64,000 bases of DNA from Tardiphaga sp. P9-11 (GCF_008329525.1 NZ_NPKQ01000002.1:868001-932000), one strand, 5' to 3'. Positions 43,467-51,948 are shown, numbered from the stretch's first letter. The notes: generated from the letters alone by a model not told the origin. Translations and numbers: made by a program.

Positions 43467-44276
43467 TCAGTCCACAAATCTCGGCGCGCGCTTCTCGATA
43501 TTCGCGCGCACGGCTTCGGTCTGGTTTGGTCCACCCATCAGTTTCATCTGCTCGACGGATTCGGCGAGCAGCGCAGGACCGGGATCGATGGCGAGATTAT
43601 TGAGCATGCGCTTGGCGGCGCGGATTGCATCGGGACTCTTGCCGGCGATCTCGCGTGCGGTCTCGAGCGCGGCAGCGCGCGGATCGTCGCAGATCCGCGT
43701 GGCAAGGCCGTAGCTCAGAGCTTCCTGCGCCGAGAAGATGCGGCCGGTGTAAGTGAGATCGCGCAGGATGTCATCGCGTACGAGACTGGCGAGGATCGGC
43801 GTGCCGGCCATATCGGGCACCAGGCCCCATTTGATTTCCATCACCGACATCCGCGTGTCCGGCGCGAGAAAGCGCATATCAGCACCGAGCGCGACCTGGA
43901 AGCCGCCGCCGAAGGCGACGCCGTGGACTGCTGCGATGACCGGCACCGGCAATTGGCGCCAGCCCCACACCGCCTGCTGGGAATGATTGCAAAGACCATG
44001 GGTGCGCAGCGCGAGGTCGCGCTTCTGCGCGCCGCCGATACCGTCGCCGCCATTATCGTTCATCGCGGCGAATCGTCCCATGTCAAGGCCGGCGCAGAAC
44101 GCCCGGCCCTCGCCGGACAGCACGACCGCACGCAGCCCCTTCTCGCGGCTGAGACGATCGGCGGTATCGACCAATGCCGCGAACATCGCCGCATCCAGCG
44201 CATTCATCTTGTCCGCGCGGACCAGCCGAACATCGGCAACGCCGTCCGTCATGGACACAGAGATGCGGTCTTCCAT
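43467..44276 (-). CDS. enoyl-CoA hydratase/isomerase (crotonase family)
   Basis: A 269-residue crotonase. The oxyanion-hole elements are GRAFCAGLDMGRF and VHGVAFGGGFQVALGADMRF; MEIKWGLVPDMAGTP holds a glutamate at one catalytic position and Asp where hydratases have Gly, an isomerase-like pattern. It acts on enoyl-CoA esters in beta-oxidation or aromatic acid breakdown. The start at 44276 is preceded by AAGGAA; the frame extends upstream without family sequence. It diverges from a 2,4-dienoyl-CoA-reductase-like SDR, suggesting joint handling of unsaturated acyl chains. Confidence 0.88.
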   Translation of the reverse strand: MEDRISVSMTDGVADVRLVRADKMNALDAAMFAALVDTADRLSREKGLRAVVLSGEGRAFCAGLDMGRFAAMNDNGGDGIGGAQKRDLALRTHGLCNHSQQAVWGWRQLPVPVIAAVHGVAFGGGFQVALGADMRFLAPDTRMSVMEIKWGLVPDMAGTPILASLVRDDILRDLTYTGRIFSAQEALSYGLATRICDDPRAAALETAREIAGKSPDAIRAAKRMLNNLAIDPGPALLAESVEQMKLMGGPNQTEAVRANIEKRAPRFVD

Positions 44277-44331
44277 GGGAGGTTTCCTTCCTAGACTTGT
44301 TTTTTCTTCCCGCTTTACACGCAAGCGGTAT

Positions 44332-44360
44332 CGGGTTTAGTCAATCAACTAATTAACCCG
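44332..44360. promoter_or_regulatory. inverted repeat between crotonase and SDR genes
   Basis: Six-base outer arms CGGGTT and AACCCG surround inner arms TTAGT and ACTAA with spacer CAATCA. The site lies in a short AT-rich island 30 bases before the SDR start and 56 before the crotonase start. It looks like a TetR-type operator serving both genes; the repressor is not in the window. Confidence 0.5.
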
Positions 44361-44389
44361 TCCGCATCCTCTTAAAGCAGGACCCTCCC

Positions 44390-45262
44390 ATGTTCAATCA
44401 GCAGCTCCTCGCAGGCCGAAAAATCCTCGTCACCGGCGGTGGCACCGGTCTTGGCAAATCGATGGCGGCGAAATTTCTCGAGCTCGGCGCCGAAGTGCAC
44501 ATCTGCGGTCGCCGCAAGGCTGTATGCGACGAGACCGCAACCGAGCTGATGGCGGAATTCGGCGGCAAGGTCACCAGCCACGGCGTCGACATCCGCGACT
44601 CCGCGGCGGTCGACGCCATGATCGAGGGTATCTGGGCCGATGGCCCCCTCACCGACCTGATCAACAACGCCGCCGGAAATTTCATCTCGCGGACACAGGA
44701 CCTCTCGGCGCGCGGTTTCGACGCGGTCGCCAATACGGTGATGCACGGCACGTTCTACATGACCCACGCCGTCGGTCGCCGCTGGATCGCCGACAAGGTG
44801 CCGGGCAATGTCGTGTCGATCACCGTGACCTGGGTGCGGAACGGCAGCCCCTATGTGGTGCCATCCGCCATGAGCAAATCGGCGATCCACGCCATGACCA
44901 TGTCGCTGGCCACCGAATGGGGCCGCTACGGCATCCGCCTCAACACGATTGCACCCGGTGAAATTCCGACCGAAGGCATGAGCAAGCGCATCAAGCCCGG
45001 CGACGAAGCCGGTGCGCGCACCCGCGCGCAGAACCCGATGGGCCGCGTCGGCAAGATGGAAGAGCTGCAGAACCTCGCAGTGTTCCTGATCTCCGGCGGC
45101 TGCGACTGGATCAGTGGCGAGACCATCGCCATGGACGGCGCACAGGCGCTCGCCATGGGCGGCAACTTCTATCAGCTGCGCGATTGGTCCGATGCCGAGT
45201 GGATCCAGGCGCGCGACAGCATCAAGGCGCAGAACGAGAAGGACAAGGCGCAGCGGGGGTAA
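44390..45262 (+). CDS. SDR-family oxidoreductase, 2,4-dienoyl-CoA reductase-like
   Basis: A 290-residue SDR. GGGTGLGKS is the cofactor loop (NADPH-type GRR follows the second strand), and INNAAGNFIS is the variant typical of 2,4-dienoyl-CoA reductases. The usual catalytic Tyr of Tyr-x-x-x-Lys is Ser159, with Lys163 retained (VPSAMSKSA), also as in that reductase group, where another residue assists. The role would be reduction of conjugated double bonds so unsaturated acyl-CoA can enter beta-oxidation. It diverges from the crotonase gene. The next plus-strand gene, an acyl-CoA ligase, follows after a repeat. Confidence 0.85.
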   Translation: MFNQQLLAGRKILVTGGGTGLGKSMAAKFLELGAEVHICGRRKAVCDETATELMAEFGGKVTSHGVDIRDSAAVDAMIEGIWADGPLTDLINNAAGNFISRTQDLSARGFDAVANTVMHGTFYMTHAVGRRWIADKVPGNVVSITVTWVRNGSPYVVPSAMSKSAIHAMTMSLATEWGRYGIRLNTIAPGEIPTEGMSKRIKPGDEAGARTRAQNPMGRVGKMEELQNLAVFLISGGCDWISGETIAMDGAQALAMGGNFYQLRDWSDAEWIQARDSIKAQNEKDKAQRG

Positions 45263-45296
45263 CGCGCTGCGCGCTCAAGCACTACTGCCAATGTTC

Positions 45297-45388
45297 GTCA
45301 TGGCCGGGCTTGTCCCGGTCATCCACGTCTTGGCCATAGCCATAAAGTGAAGAAAGGCGTGGATGGCCGGGGCAAGCCCCGGTGTGAC
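45297..45388. repeat. intergenic repeat, family D
   Basis: GTCATGGCCGGGCTTGTCCC, CCACGTCTTGG, then GGCGTGGATGGCCGGGGCAAG and GTGTGAC. It is the second copy of the element at 43319, with outer arms CCGGGCTTG and CAAGCCCCGG paired. It separates the SDR and acyl-CoA ligase genes. Confidence 0.65.
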
Positions 45389-45529
45389 GGAGTTTGTCGT
45401 GAGCGACCGCGCGAGTACGTCCCACACGAAGGTGCTCATCCCACCGCACTGCAAAACCTTTCTCATCTTGTCAGCTCTCCCGGACGCCCGCACACTCTCC
45501 GCAACTAATAAACTGCGGGAGGGAGACAC

Positions 45530-47107
45530 ATGTCCGTTGCGGAAGCGGCCACACTGGCCGATGTCATTCGCGTCCAAGCACAGACGCGCGGCGATTCAAT
45601 AGCGCTGGTGTTCGAGGGCCGCGACACCAGCTACAAGTCACTCGATCGCAATGCCAATCGCGTCGCCAACGGGCTGATGGCGCTCGGTGTCAAGCCGAAC
45701 GAGCGCATTGCCTATCTCGGCAAGAACAGCGACCTCTTCATCGAACTCCTGATCGGCGCCGTGAAGGCCAAGGTGGTGATGGCGCCGGTGAACTGGCGGC
45801 TCGCCGGACCGGAAATCGCGTTCATCGTTGACGACGCGAAGGCACAGGTGCTGTTCGTCGGACCGGAATTCGTCGATCTGGTGCGCAGCCTCAAGCCGCA
45901 AATGCCGGGCGTGCGCATCGTCATGACCACGGAAGGCGGTGCACCAGAGTGGCAGGACTTTACTGCCTGGCGCGACGCGCAGAGCGAGCGCGCCCCGAAC
46001 CTCCCCACCACCAAGGACGATGTCGCGATCCAGCTTTACACGTCGGGCACCACAGGCAAGCCCAAGGGCGCGATGCTGTCGCACCAGAATTTCCTGTCGC
46101 TGTTGCGCATCGGCGGCACCGACGAGAACCCCGACTGGAATGTCTGGACCGCCGATGACGTTTCGCTGGTGGCGATGCCTGTATTTCACATCGGCGGCGT
46201 CGGCTGGGCGGTGTTCGGCCTCTATCACGGCGCCAAGAACGTGATCGCCAGGGAGTTCGACCCAAACAAGGTGCTGGATTTCTTCCGCGACTACGGCATC
46301 AGCAAACTGTTCCTGGTGCCGGCAGCCATGCAGTTCATCGTGCGGCAGCCGCGCGCGCGGGAGATGGATTTCGCGCGCCTGAAATACATTATGTATGGCG
46401 CGTCGCCGATCCCGGCTGCATTGCTCAAGGAATGCATCAGCGTGTTCGGCTGCGGCTTCGTGCAGATGTATGGCATGACTGAAACCACCGGCACCATCGT
46501 GGTGCTGGCGCCCGAGGATCATATCGAGGGCCGCGACTGCATGCGTTCAGCCGGCAAGGCACTGCCGGGCATCGAGATCGCCATTCTCGATGCCGACGGC
46601 AAGCCGCTGCCAACAGGTGAAGTCGGCGAGATCGCAACGCGCTCGGCATCCAATATGGTGGGCTACTGGAACCTGCCGGATGCAACTGCGCGCACGCTCG
46701 ATCGCGACAACTGGCTACGCACCGGCGACGCCGGCTATCTCGACAGTGACGGCTTTCTCTACATCCACGACCGCATCAAGGACATGATCATCTCCGGCGG
46801 CGAGAACATCTATCCCGCCGAAGTCGAGAGTGCGATCTGCGATCATCCGGATGTGGCGGAGGTCGCCGTCATCGGCATTCCCGATGATACATGGGGCGAA
46901 GCAGTGAAGGCCGTGGTGGCGCTGAAACCAGGCAAGGAGCTCAGCGCAACCGACCTGATGAAGTTCACGCGCGAGCGCATCGCGGGATTCAAGGCGCCGA
47001 AGACGATCGACTTCATCACGGCGCTGCCAAGAAATGCGTCGGGGAAGATCCTGCGGCGGCAGTTGCGCGATCCGTATTGGGTCGGGAAAGAGCGGCAGGT
47101 GAATTGA
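45530..47107 (+). CDS. acyl-CoA synthetase (long-chain fatty-acid-CoA ligase type)
   Basis: A 525-residue AMP-forming ligase. P-loop YTSGTTGKPKGAM, the MYGMTETTG adenine motif, DGFLYIHDRIKDMIISGGENIYP hinge and RNASGKILRRQLRDPYW with the C-terminal catalytic lysine are all in place. A full N-terminal domain is present, unlike the ligase at 41680. It likely activates fatty acids for beta-oxidation together with the neighbouring dienoyl-CoA reductase-like and crotonase enzymes. GGGAGGGAGA lies just before the ATG, a strong ribosome-binding site. Confidence 0.92.
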   Translation: MSVAEAATLADVIRVQAQTRGDSIALVFEGRDTSYKSLDRNANRVANGLMALGVKPNERIAYLGKNSDLFIELLIGAVKAKVVMAPVNWRLAGPEIAFIVDDAKAQVLFVGPEFVDLVRSLKPQMPGVRIVMTTEGGAPEWQDFTAWRDAQSERAPNLPTTKDDVAIQLYTSGTTGKPKGAMLSHQNFLSLLRIGGTDENPDWNVWTADDVSLVAMPVFHIGGVGWAVFGLYHGAKNVIAREFDPNKVLDFFRDYGISKLFLVPAAMQFIVRQPRAREMDFARLKYIMYGASPIPAALLKECISVFGCGFVQMYGMTETTGTIVVLAPEDHIEGRDCMRSAGKALPGIEIAILDADGKPLPTGEVGEIATRSASNMVGYWNLPDATARTLDRDNWLRTGDAGYLDSDGFLYIHDRIKDMIISGGENIYPAEVESAICDHPDVAEVAVIGIPDDTWGEAVKAVVALKPGKELSATDLMKFTRERIAGFKAPKTIDFITALPRNASGKILRRQLRDPYWVGKERQVN

Positions 47108-47324
47108 GAACCTTGCCGCAGCCGAATCCCCCATTGGCACCCCCGGGTATATCGATACAGCGAACGCGAGAGACTTCGTCATCTCGCTACCGCGCGTGCC
47201 TCCGGGCTCCGTCCGATTAGCGATTTGGGGGAATTGTCTGACGTAGACGTTGAGCGTAGCGTCACGAAGGCCAGCAGCCGAACGGCAACTAAACCTCGTG
47301 TGTCCGTTGTAGAGGCGCGAAGTC

Positions 47325-48854
47325 ATGCGCGGCGAGATTCGTGACATCAGTTCAGGCAGGGGCAAGGACCCCGCCACCCCGCGCGTCGGAACGCCGCGCC
47401 GCCTCGCGGCGATCGTCGTGGGAGACATCTGCGGATATAGCCGCCTCATGGAGCTCGACGAGGAAGGGACGCATGCGCGCGTCAGGCGCATCGAGCGCGA
47501 CCTCATCGAACCCAGCATTACCGAGCACGACGGTAAACTCGTCAAAAAAACTGGCGACGGGTTCATTGCGATATTCGATAGTCCGGTCGAAGCCGTTCGA
47601 TGCGGCATCGTCATCCAGCAAAGCATGATCGGACGCAACGCAGCGCTGCCAAGGAACTCCTGGATCGAATATCGCATCGGCGTCAATCTGGGAGACGTGA
47701 TCATCGAGCCTGACGATGTCTTCGGCGATGGCGTCAATGTTGCTGCGCGCCTGGAGGGAATTGCCGACCCCGGCCAAGTGTACATCTCTGGCGGCGTCTA
47801 CGAACAGATCAAGCACAAACTTGTCTGCGGCTATCAGTCGCTTGGTGACCGCAAGATCAAGAACATTACCGACCCGGTGAGAGTTTACCGGGTGCTTCCC
47901 GATCCCGCGGCCTTCAACAAGGCGCGGAAGCAGCGTGAGCATGTTCTGATCGTTTCGTTCTGCGTGATCTTGCTGGCTATTGCAGGCGCCAGCGTCTGGT
48001 ACATGAGGACTTATCCGCGCAGTGAAATTGGCCAGCAGGCGTCAGCTCCCGCGGCGCCTCCGCAAGAGACAGGGAATACAAGCCCCCGATCAGCGCCCGC
48101 CGCCAAGCAGGCCCGGCCTGAACCTGCTCCGGCGGTAACGCCTGCGCCGCCACCGGCACCACCAAAGCCAATGCCGGTCATCGAGCCCGCCATGGTCCCC
48201 CTCCCCGGCGGGACCTTCGCGATGGGCAGCAATGACGACATAACGGAAAAGCCGATACACCAGGTCACGATCAAGCCCTTCGCCATCGGCAAGTATCCGG
48301 TCTCGGTTCGCGAGTGGAACGCGTGCGCTGCCGCGAATGCCTGCGCGTTCCTGGTGACAGGGCGGGACGACATTCCGGTCACGGATGTGAGCTGGAGCGA
48401 TGCCAAGCAATTTGTCGCATGGCTCGCGAAGGAAACACAAAAAGCCTTCCGGCTCCCGAGCGAAGCTGAATGGGAGTATGCCGCGCGTGGCGGCACGCAA
48501 ACGAAATACTGGTGGGGCGACCAGTTCCAGCCCGGCATAGCCAATTGCAAGAACTGCGCGGACGCCGTCGCAGCCGAACAGCCGCTCAAGTCCGGCAGCC
48601 TGAAACCAAATCCGTTCGGACTCTACGATATGGGTGGTGGCGTCCATCAATGGACAGAGGATTGCTGGCACAAGAATTATCAGGGAGCCCCGCAGAATGG
48701 ATCGCCCTGGGTCGAGAACGACTGCTTCTCGCACGTCATTCGATCCGGCTCCTGGAAAAACGATACGCGTTACGTCCGGCCCGCAAGCCGCGATAGCTAC
48801 GACACCAACGTACGATATCCGACCCACGGTTTCCGGATTGCCATTTCATCCTGA
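47325..48854 (+). CDS. transmembrane class III adenylate cyclase fused to a SUMF1-like domain
   Basis: A 509-residue fusion. Residues about 27-190 are a class III cyclase with every canonical residue: metal-binding Asp34 and Asp78, adenine-recognising Lys74 and Asp131, and Asn138 and Arg142 (GVNVAARLEG). One membrane helix spans about 207-226, then comes a Pro/Ala-rich linker (236-289) and a SUMF1/formylglycine-enzyme-like domain (290-507: VPLPGGTFAMGS, LPSEAEWEYAARGG, GFRIAI). The paired Cys of true formylglycine enzymes are absent in IRSGSWKNDTRY, so this domain probably senses or binds. Topology puts the cyclase inside and SUMF1 outside. GAGGCG precedes the ATG. A secreted DUF4399 gene follows after 27 bases. 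Confidence 0.88.
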   Translation: MRGEIRDISSGRGKDPATPRVGTPRRLAAIVVGDICGYSRLMELDEEGTHARVRRIERDLIEPSITEHDGKLVKKTGDGFIAIFDSPVEAVRCGIVIQQSMIGRNAALPRNSWIEYRIGVNLGDVIIEPDDVFGDGVNVAARLEGIADPGQVYISGGVYEQIKHKLVCGYQSLGDRKIKNITDPVRVYRVLPDPAAFNKARKQREHVLIVSFCVILLAIAGASVWYMRTYPRSEIGQQASAPAAPPQETGNTSPRSAPAAKQARPEPAPAVTPAPPPAPPKPMPVIEPAMVPLPGGTFAMGSNDDITEKPIHQVTIKPFAIGKYPVSVREWNACAAANACAFLVTGRDDIPVTDVSWSDAKQFVAWLAKETQKAFRLPSEAEWEYAARGGTQTKYWWGDQFQPGIANCKNCADAVAAEQPLKSGSLKPNPFGLYDMGGGVHQWTEDCWHKNYQGAPQNGSPWVENDCFSHVIRSGSWKNDTRYVRPASRDSYDTNVRYPTHGFRIAISS

Positions 48855-48881
48855 GATCGCCCCCGAAGGAAAGGATGCGTC

Positions 48882-49307
48882 ATGAGGATCACCGGGCTCA
48901 TCGTATTGTCGGCAATGCTGTCAATGGCGCCCGCTACGATCCATGCGCAAGAAAGGCCCGCGCCGAAAGACGCAGTTCTCTATTTCGTGTGGCCGCAAGA
49001 CAAAGCGGTGATCAAAGGCGGGTTCTGGTGTCGTTTCGGTTTGCGCAATATGGGCGTCACTCATGCAGGCGATAATTTCCAGAACAGCGGCCATCATCAT
49101 TTGCTGATCGATGTGAACGATCCGCTCGATCCCAAGGAACCGATCCCGCAGGACAAGTCGCACCTCCATTTCGGAGCCGGCCAGACCGAAGCACGCATCG
49201 AATTGGCCCCAGGCAAACATACGCTCCAGCTCGTTCTGGGAGACGGCGCTCACTATCCCTTCAACCCGCCAATCGTCTCGAACAAGATTACCGTGACAAT
49301 CAAGTGA
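48882..49307 (+). CDS. secreted DUF4399 protein
   Basis: A 141-residue protein with a Sec leader (MRITGLIVLSAMLSMAPATIHAQE). The mature part is recognisable as DUF4399: YFVWPQDKAVIKGGFWCRFGLRNMG, NSGHHHLLID and DKSHLHFGAGQTEARIELAPGKHTLQLVLGD. The histidine-rich stretches suggest metal binding, but no function is established for the family. It starts 27 bases after the cyclase-SUMF1 gene and is almost certainly in one transcript with it, so the two may cooperate in the periplasm. Confidence 0.87.
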   Translation: MRITGLIVLSAMLSMAPATIHAQERPAPKDAVLYFVWPQDKAVIKGGFWCRFGLRNMGVTHAGDNFQNSGHHHLLIDVNDPLDPKEPIPQDKSHLHFGAGQTEARIELAPGKHTLQLVLGDGAHYPFNPPIVSNKITVTIK

Positions 49308-49351
49308 GCATGTCTTCGACGCCGGGACGCACGGCCTGATCTGCCATAACG

Positions 49352-49381
49352 ACAAAAAAGGCCCGCTTGCGCGGGCCTTTC
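49352..49381 (-). terminator. rho-independent terminator of the phasin gene
   Basis: Stem AAAGGCCCGC / GCGGGCCTTT with a four-base loop. Read on the minus strand it is followed by a run of six T residues, and lies 29 bases after the phasin stop. Read on the plus strand it has a shorter T-run after DUF4399, so it may act in both directions. Confidence 0.88.
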
Positions 49382-49409
49382 GAATTCATGTCGCTTGATC
49401 GCGCGTGGA

Positions 49410-49898
49410 TCAGGCGGTCTTGGCGAAGGACGTTGCCTTCGAGATATTGTCCTGCGCGGTCTTGGCGCCTTCCGACACCAGCTTGCCGAGATATTCGGTC
49501 GAAGCCTTGGCGCGTGAAGTCAGCACTTCGCCGTGGGCGCGGACGAGATCGGTCTGCACCTGGAAGGCTTCGCTCAGCGATTTCGCCGAAGCGAGCTTGT
49601 CGATACCAGCGAAGAACGACTGGACGTCCGCATAGAACGCGTCCTGAACGTTGCGGCTGATCTTGGTCGCCTCGGAGACCGAGTTCGACACGGCGGTCTC
49701 GATGGCCGAGGTCACCTTCTCGGAATTGCCCTGAAACTCAGCAGCCTTGTCCTTGGCAGTTCCAGCAGCGCGCTTGACGAAGTCACGGGTGGCTTCGGGC
49801 ACTTCCATGTTCTGCAGCTTGGTGAACGCCTCGGTGACGGGCGCGAAAGCCTGCTTGACGTTGTTCAGCACGGAATTGGTTTCGGTTTCGATCGTCAT
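49410..49898 (-). CDS. phasin
   Basis: A 162-residue, almost wholly helical and Lys/Glu/Ala-rich protein of the phasin family, coating polyhydroxyalkanoate granules. NVKQAFAPVTEAFTKLQNMEVPEATRDFVKR and QDAFYADVQSFFAGIDKLASAKSLSEAFQVQTDLVRAH-type sequence with ending SKATSFAKTA are typical of rhizobial phasins. ATG 49898 has GGAG seven bases upstream; the ATG at 49910 lacks spacing. It has its own terminator, and a promoter region with TGCA-rich inverted repeats at 50017-50062. It is transcribed away from the WS/DGAT operon. Confidence 0.92.
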   Translation of the reverse strand: MTIETETNSVLNNVKQAFAPVTEAFTKLQNMEVPEATRDFVKRAAGTAKDKAAEFQGNSEKVTSAIETAVSNSVSEATKISRNVQDAFYADVQSFFAGIDKLASAKSLSEAFQVQTDLVRAHGEVLTSRAKASTEYLGKLVSEGAKTAQDNISKATSFAKTA

Positions 49899-50397
49899 GT
49901 TCGTCTCCATCCTCGGGTTGCGCCGCCTTTGCAAAGCTCTTGCTTGTACGCAGGCTCGGCTCACCCCGTCCCGCCGTTGTGGGCCCGGGGTACAACTTCT
50001 ATGACATAGTAAATAATGCACCGCAACATTCATGGTGCATTGCAATATCACGAATTCGTGATGTGGTGAATTACTGAGCAACCGAAGATGCATTAACGGG
50101 CTACCGCAACGATCGGGAATCCAAATGACCCGATACCCCCTTATTTAGCTTTATAATTTAGTCTTCCGCTCGCCTGCGTAGGGATATCTAAACAGGCAGC
50201 CAAAAAATCGTCAGCTCAATCTACGGGCATAGCTTTGCAAGTCAGCCTTCTCCGGAGGATTCCGGGTCGATCCTATCCGCCTAATTCCCTCACTTCTTTG
50301 CCATTGCATATTCGCTCCGCGAACAGGCACACTCATCGGTAGAGCGCCGCAAAGGCGCCAAGCGACGTTAAAGTGATGTTCGAGGGAGGGACGTATC
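49899..50397. other. divergent intergenic region between phasin and WS/DGAT genes
   Basis: A 499-base gene-free stretch, distinctly richer in A and T than its surroundings. It should contain the promoters for the phasin (minus) and the acyltransferase operon (plus). Apart from the repeats at 50017-50062, I see no conserved element; open frames in it have no ribosome-binding site. Confidence 0.6.
50017..50062. promoter_or_regulatory. candidate PhaR-type operator upstream of phasin
   Basis: TGCACC (50017-50022) and GGTGCA (50034-50039) form an inverted repeat, immediately followed by another TGCA and by a perfect 16-base palindrome ATCACGAA/TTCGTGAT (50047-50062). PhaR repressors of phasin genes in alphaproteobacteria bind TGC-rich inverted repeats, so this is a good candidate. 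It lies about 120 bases from the phasin start. Confidence 0.5.
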
Positions 50398-51939
50398 ATG
50401 GCGGAAGCCGGCAGGAAGCTGTCCTCAATGGACGCGTCGTTTCTGTATCTGGAAACGCCGGAGATGCCGATGCATGTCGGCAGCATGGCGATCTTTCGCC
50501 TGCCGGACGACTACAAGGGCGACTTCTTCGAGGACTTCAAGGCGATGATCGCCTCGCGCCTGCATGTGGCGCCGATCCTCAAGGCACGGCTGGAAAAGGC
50601 CCCGCTGGATATCGACCACCCCTCCTGGGTCGAGGACGACCAGTTCGACATCGACCGCCACATCTTTCGCGGCAGCCTGCCAGCACCGCATGACCGCGCC
50701 ACGCTGGAACGCATCGTCGGCTGGATGCATGCGAAGCTGCTGAACCGCGCCCGGCCGCTGTGGGAGTTCTATGTTTTCGAGGGCATGAAGGACAACGAGA
50801 TCGGCTTGTATTCCAAGATGCACCATGCCTGCATCGATGGCGGCGCCGGCGCGGCCCTCACCAGCATGATCTATGACGTGACGCCGATCCCCCGCGAGAT
50901 CGAGAAACCGGAAGTGCGTGCGAAGCTGCGGCAGGAGCCGCGCGATATCGCCGCGTCTTTCATCGATTCCTATCAGCAACTGTGGCGGCAGCCGCTGGAG
51001 GGCGCAGGAAAAGGCATCGAACTGCCGCGCTCCGGCAAGAGCGATATCGGCTCGATCCTGTTCGACAACGCCATGTTCCAGATCGAGAGCGCGGTGAAAT
51101 TCGCCGGCTCGATCCCGACCATGGTGAAGAGCGCGTCCGACGTGATGGCGAAGATTGCCGATCCGAAATCGCGCGACAGTCTCAACAGCATGCTGTCGCC
51201 GCCGACGCTGCTCAACAAAACCATCTCTTCGGAACGCAGCTTTGCCGGCGTGTCGGTGCCGCTGTCGGCGGCCAAGGCCGTGGCCAAACAGGCGGGCGGC
51301 AAACTCAATGACGTGGTGCTGGCGCTCTCATCAGGCGTTGTCCGACGCTATCTCAAGGAAAAAGGCGCCCTGCCCGCCAAGTCCCTGACTGCCGCGGTGC
51401 CGATCTCGCTGCGCGAGGAAGGCAACACCGATTCCAACAATCAGGTGTTTGGCATGATCTGCTCGATCGCCAGCAATATCGAGGATCCCAAGGAGCGGCT
51501 GGAAGCGATCATCGCGCAGTCCACCAAGTCCAAGGAGATGTCGCATCCGCTGCGCGCATTGATGCCGCAGGTCTCCAACATCTCCATGCTGGGCGCACCG
51601 ATCATGGTGCAGATCCTGGCGCTGCTCTACAGCCGCACCAACCTGTCCGACGTGTTGCCGCCGGCGGCGAACATCACCGTGTCCAACGTGCCGGGCCCGC
51701 GGCAGACGCTCTATGCGGCCGGCGCCGAGCTGCTGCACATCTTTCCGGTGTCCATCGCCACCCATGGTCTGGCGCTGAACATCACCGTGCAGAGCTATCG
51801 CGACCAGCTCGATTTCGGCTTCATTGCCGGCGCCAACATCATCCCGCATGTGCAGGTGCTCGCCGACATGATGCCGGACGAATTCGCGCTGCTGCAGGCG
51901 GCGTTTGCGCCGCCCGACGTTCTCAAGACCGCCAGCTAG
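50398..51939 (+). CDS. wax ester synthase/diacylglycerol acyltransferase (WS/DGAT)
   Basis: A 513-residue WS/DGAT. The catalytic HHxxxDG is HHACIDG at residues 142-148; MDASFLYLETPEMPMHVGSMAIF at the start and PLSAAKAVAKQAGGKLNDVVLAL plus NVPGPRQTLYAAGAELLHIFP later are family blocks. It esterifies acyl-CoA with long-chain alcohols or diacylglycerol to give storage lipids, at the inner face of the membrane. GGAGGG lies before the ATG. It is first of a three-gene operon with an epoxide hydrolase (9-base gap) and a P450-reductase fusion. The association with those oxygenase genes is unusual and may mean hydroxylated acyl substrates. Confidence 0.93.
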   Translation: MAEAGRKLSSMDASFLYLETPEMPMHVGSMAIFRLPDDYKGDFFEDFKAMIASRLHVAPILKARLEKAPLDIDHPSWVEDDQFDIDRHIFRGSLPAPHDRATLERIVGWMHAKLLNRARPLWEFYVFEGMKDNEIGLYSKMHHACIDGGAGAALTSMIYDVTPIPREIEKPEVRAKLRQEPRDIAASFIDSYQQLWRQPLEGAGKGIELPRSGKSDIGSILFDNAMFQIESAVKFAGSIPTMVKSASDVMAKIADPKSRDSLNSMLSPPTLLNKTISSERSFAGVSVPLSAAKAVAKQAGGKLNDVVLALSSGVVRRYLKEKGALPAKSLTAAVPISLREEGNTDSNNQVFGMICSIASNIEDPKERLEAIIAQSTKSKEMSHPLRALMPQVSNISMLGAPIMVQILALLYSRTNLSDVLPPAANITVSNVPGPRQTLYAAGAELLHIFPVSIATHGLALNITVQSYRDQLDFGFIAGANIIPHVQVLADMMPDEFALLQAAFAPPDVLKTAS

Positions 51940-51948
51940 GGAATAACC

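Noticed and set aside
7668-45388. CRISPR array
   Set aside because: The repeats are dispersed, palindromic and irregularly spaced; there are no regular spacers and no cas genes.
47325-48854. SUMF1 domain as a true formylglycine-generating enzyme or sulfatase activator
   Set aside because: The paired active-site cysteines are missing and no sulfatase gene is near.
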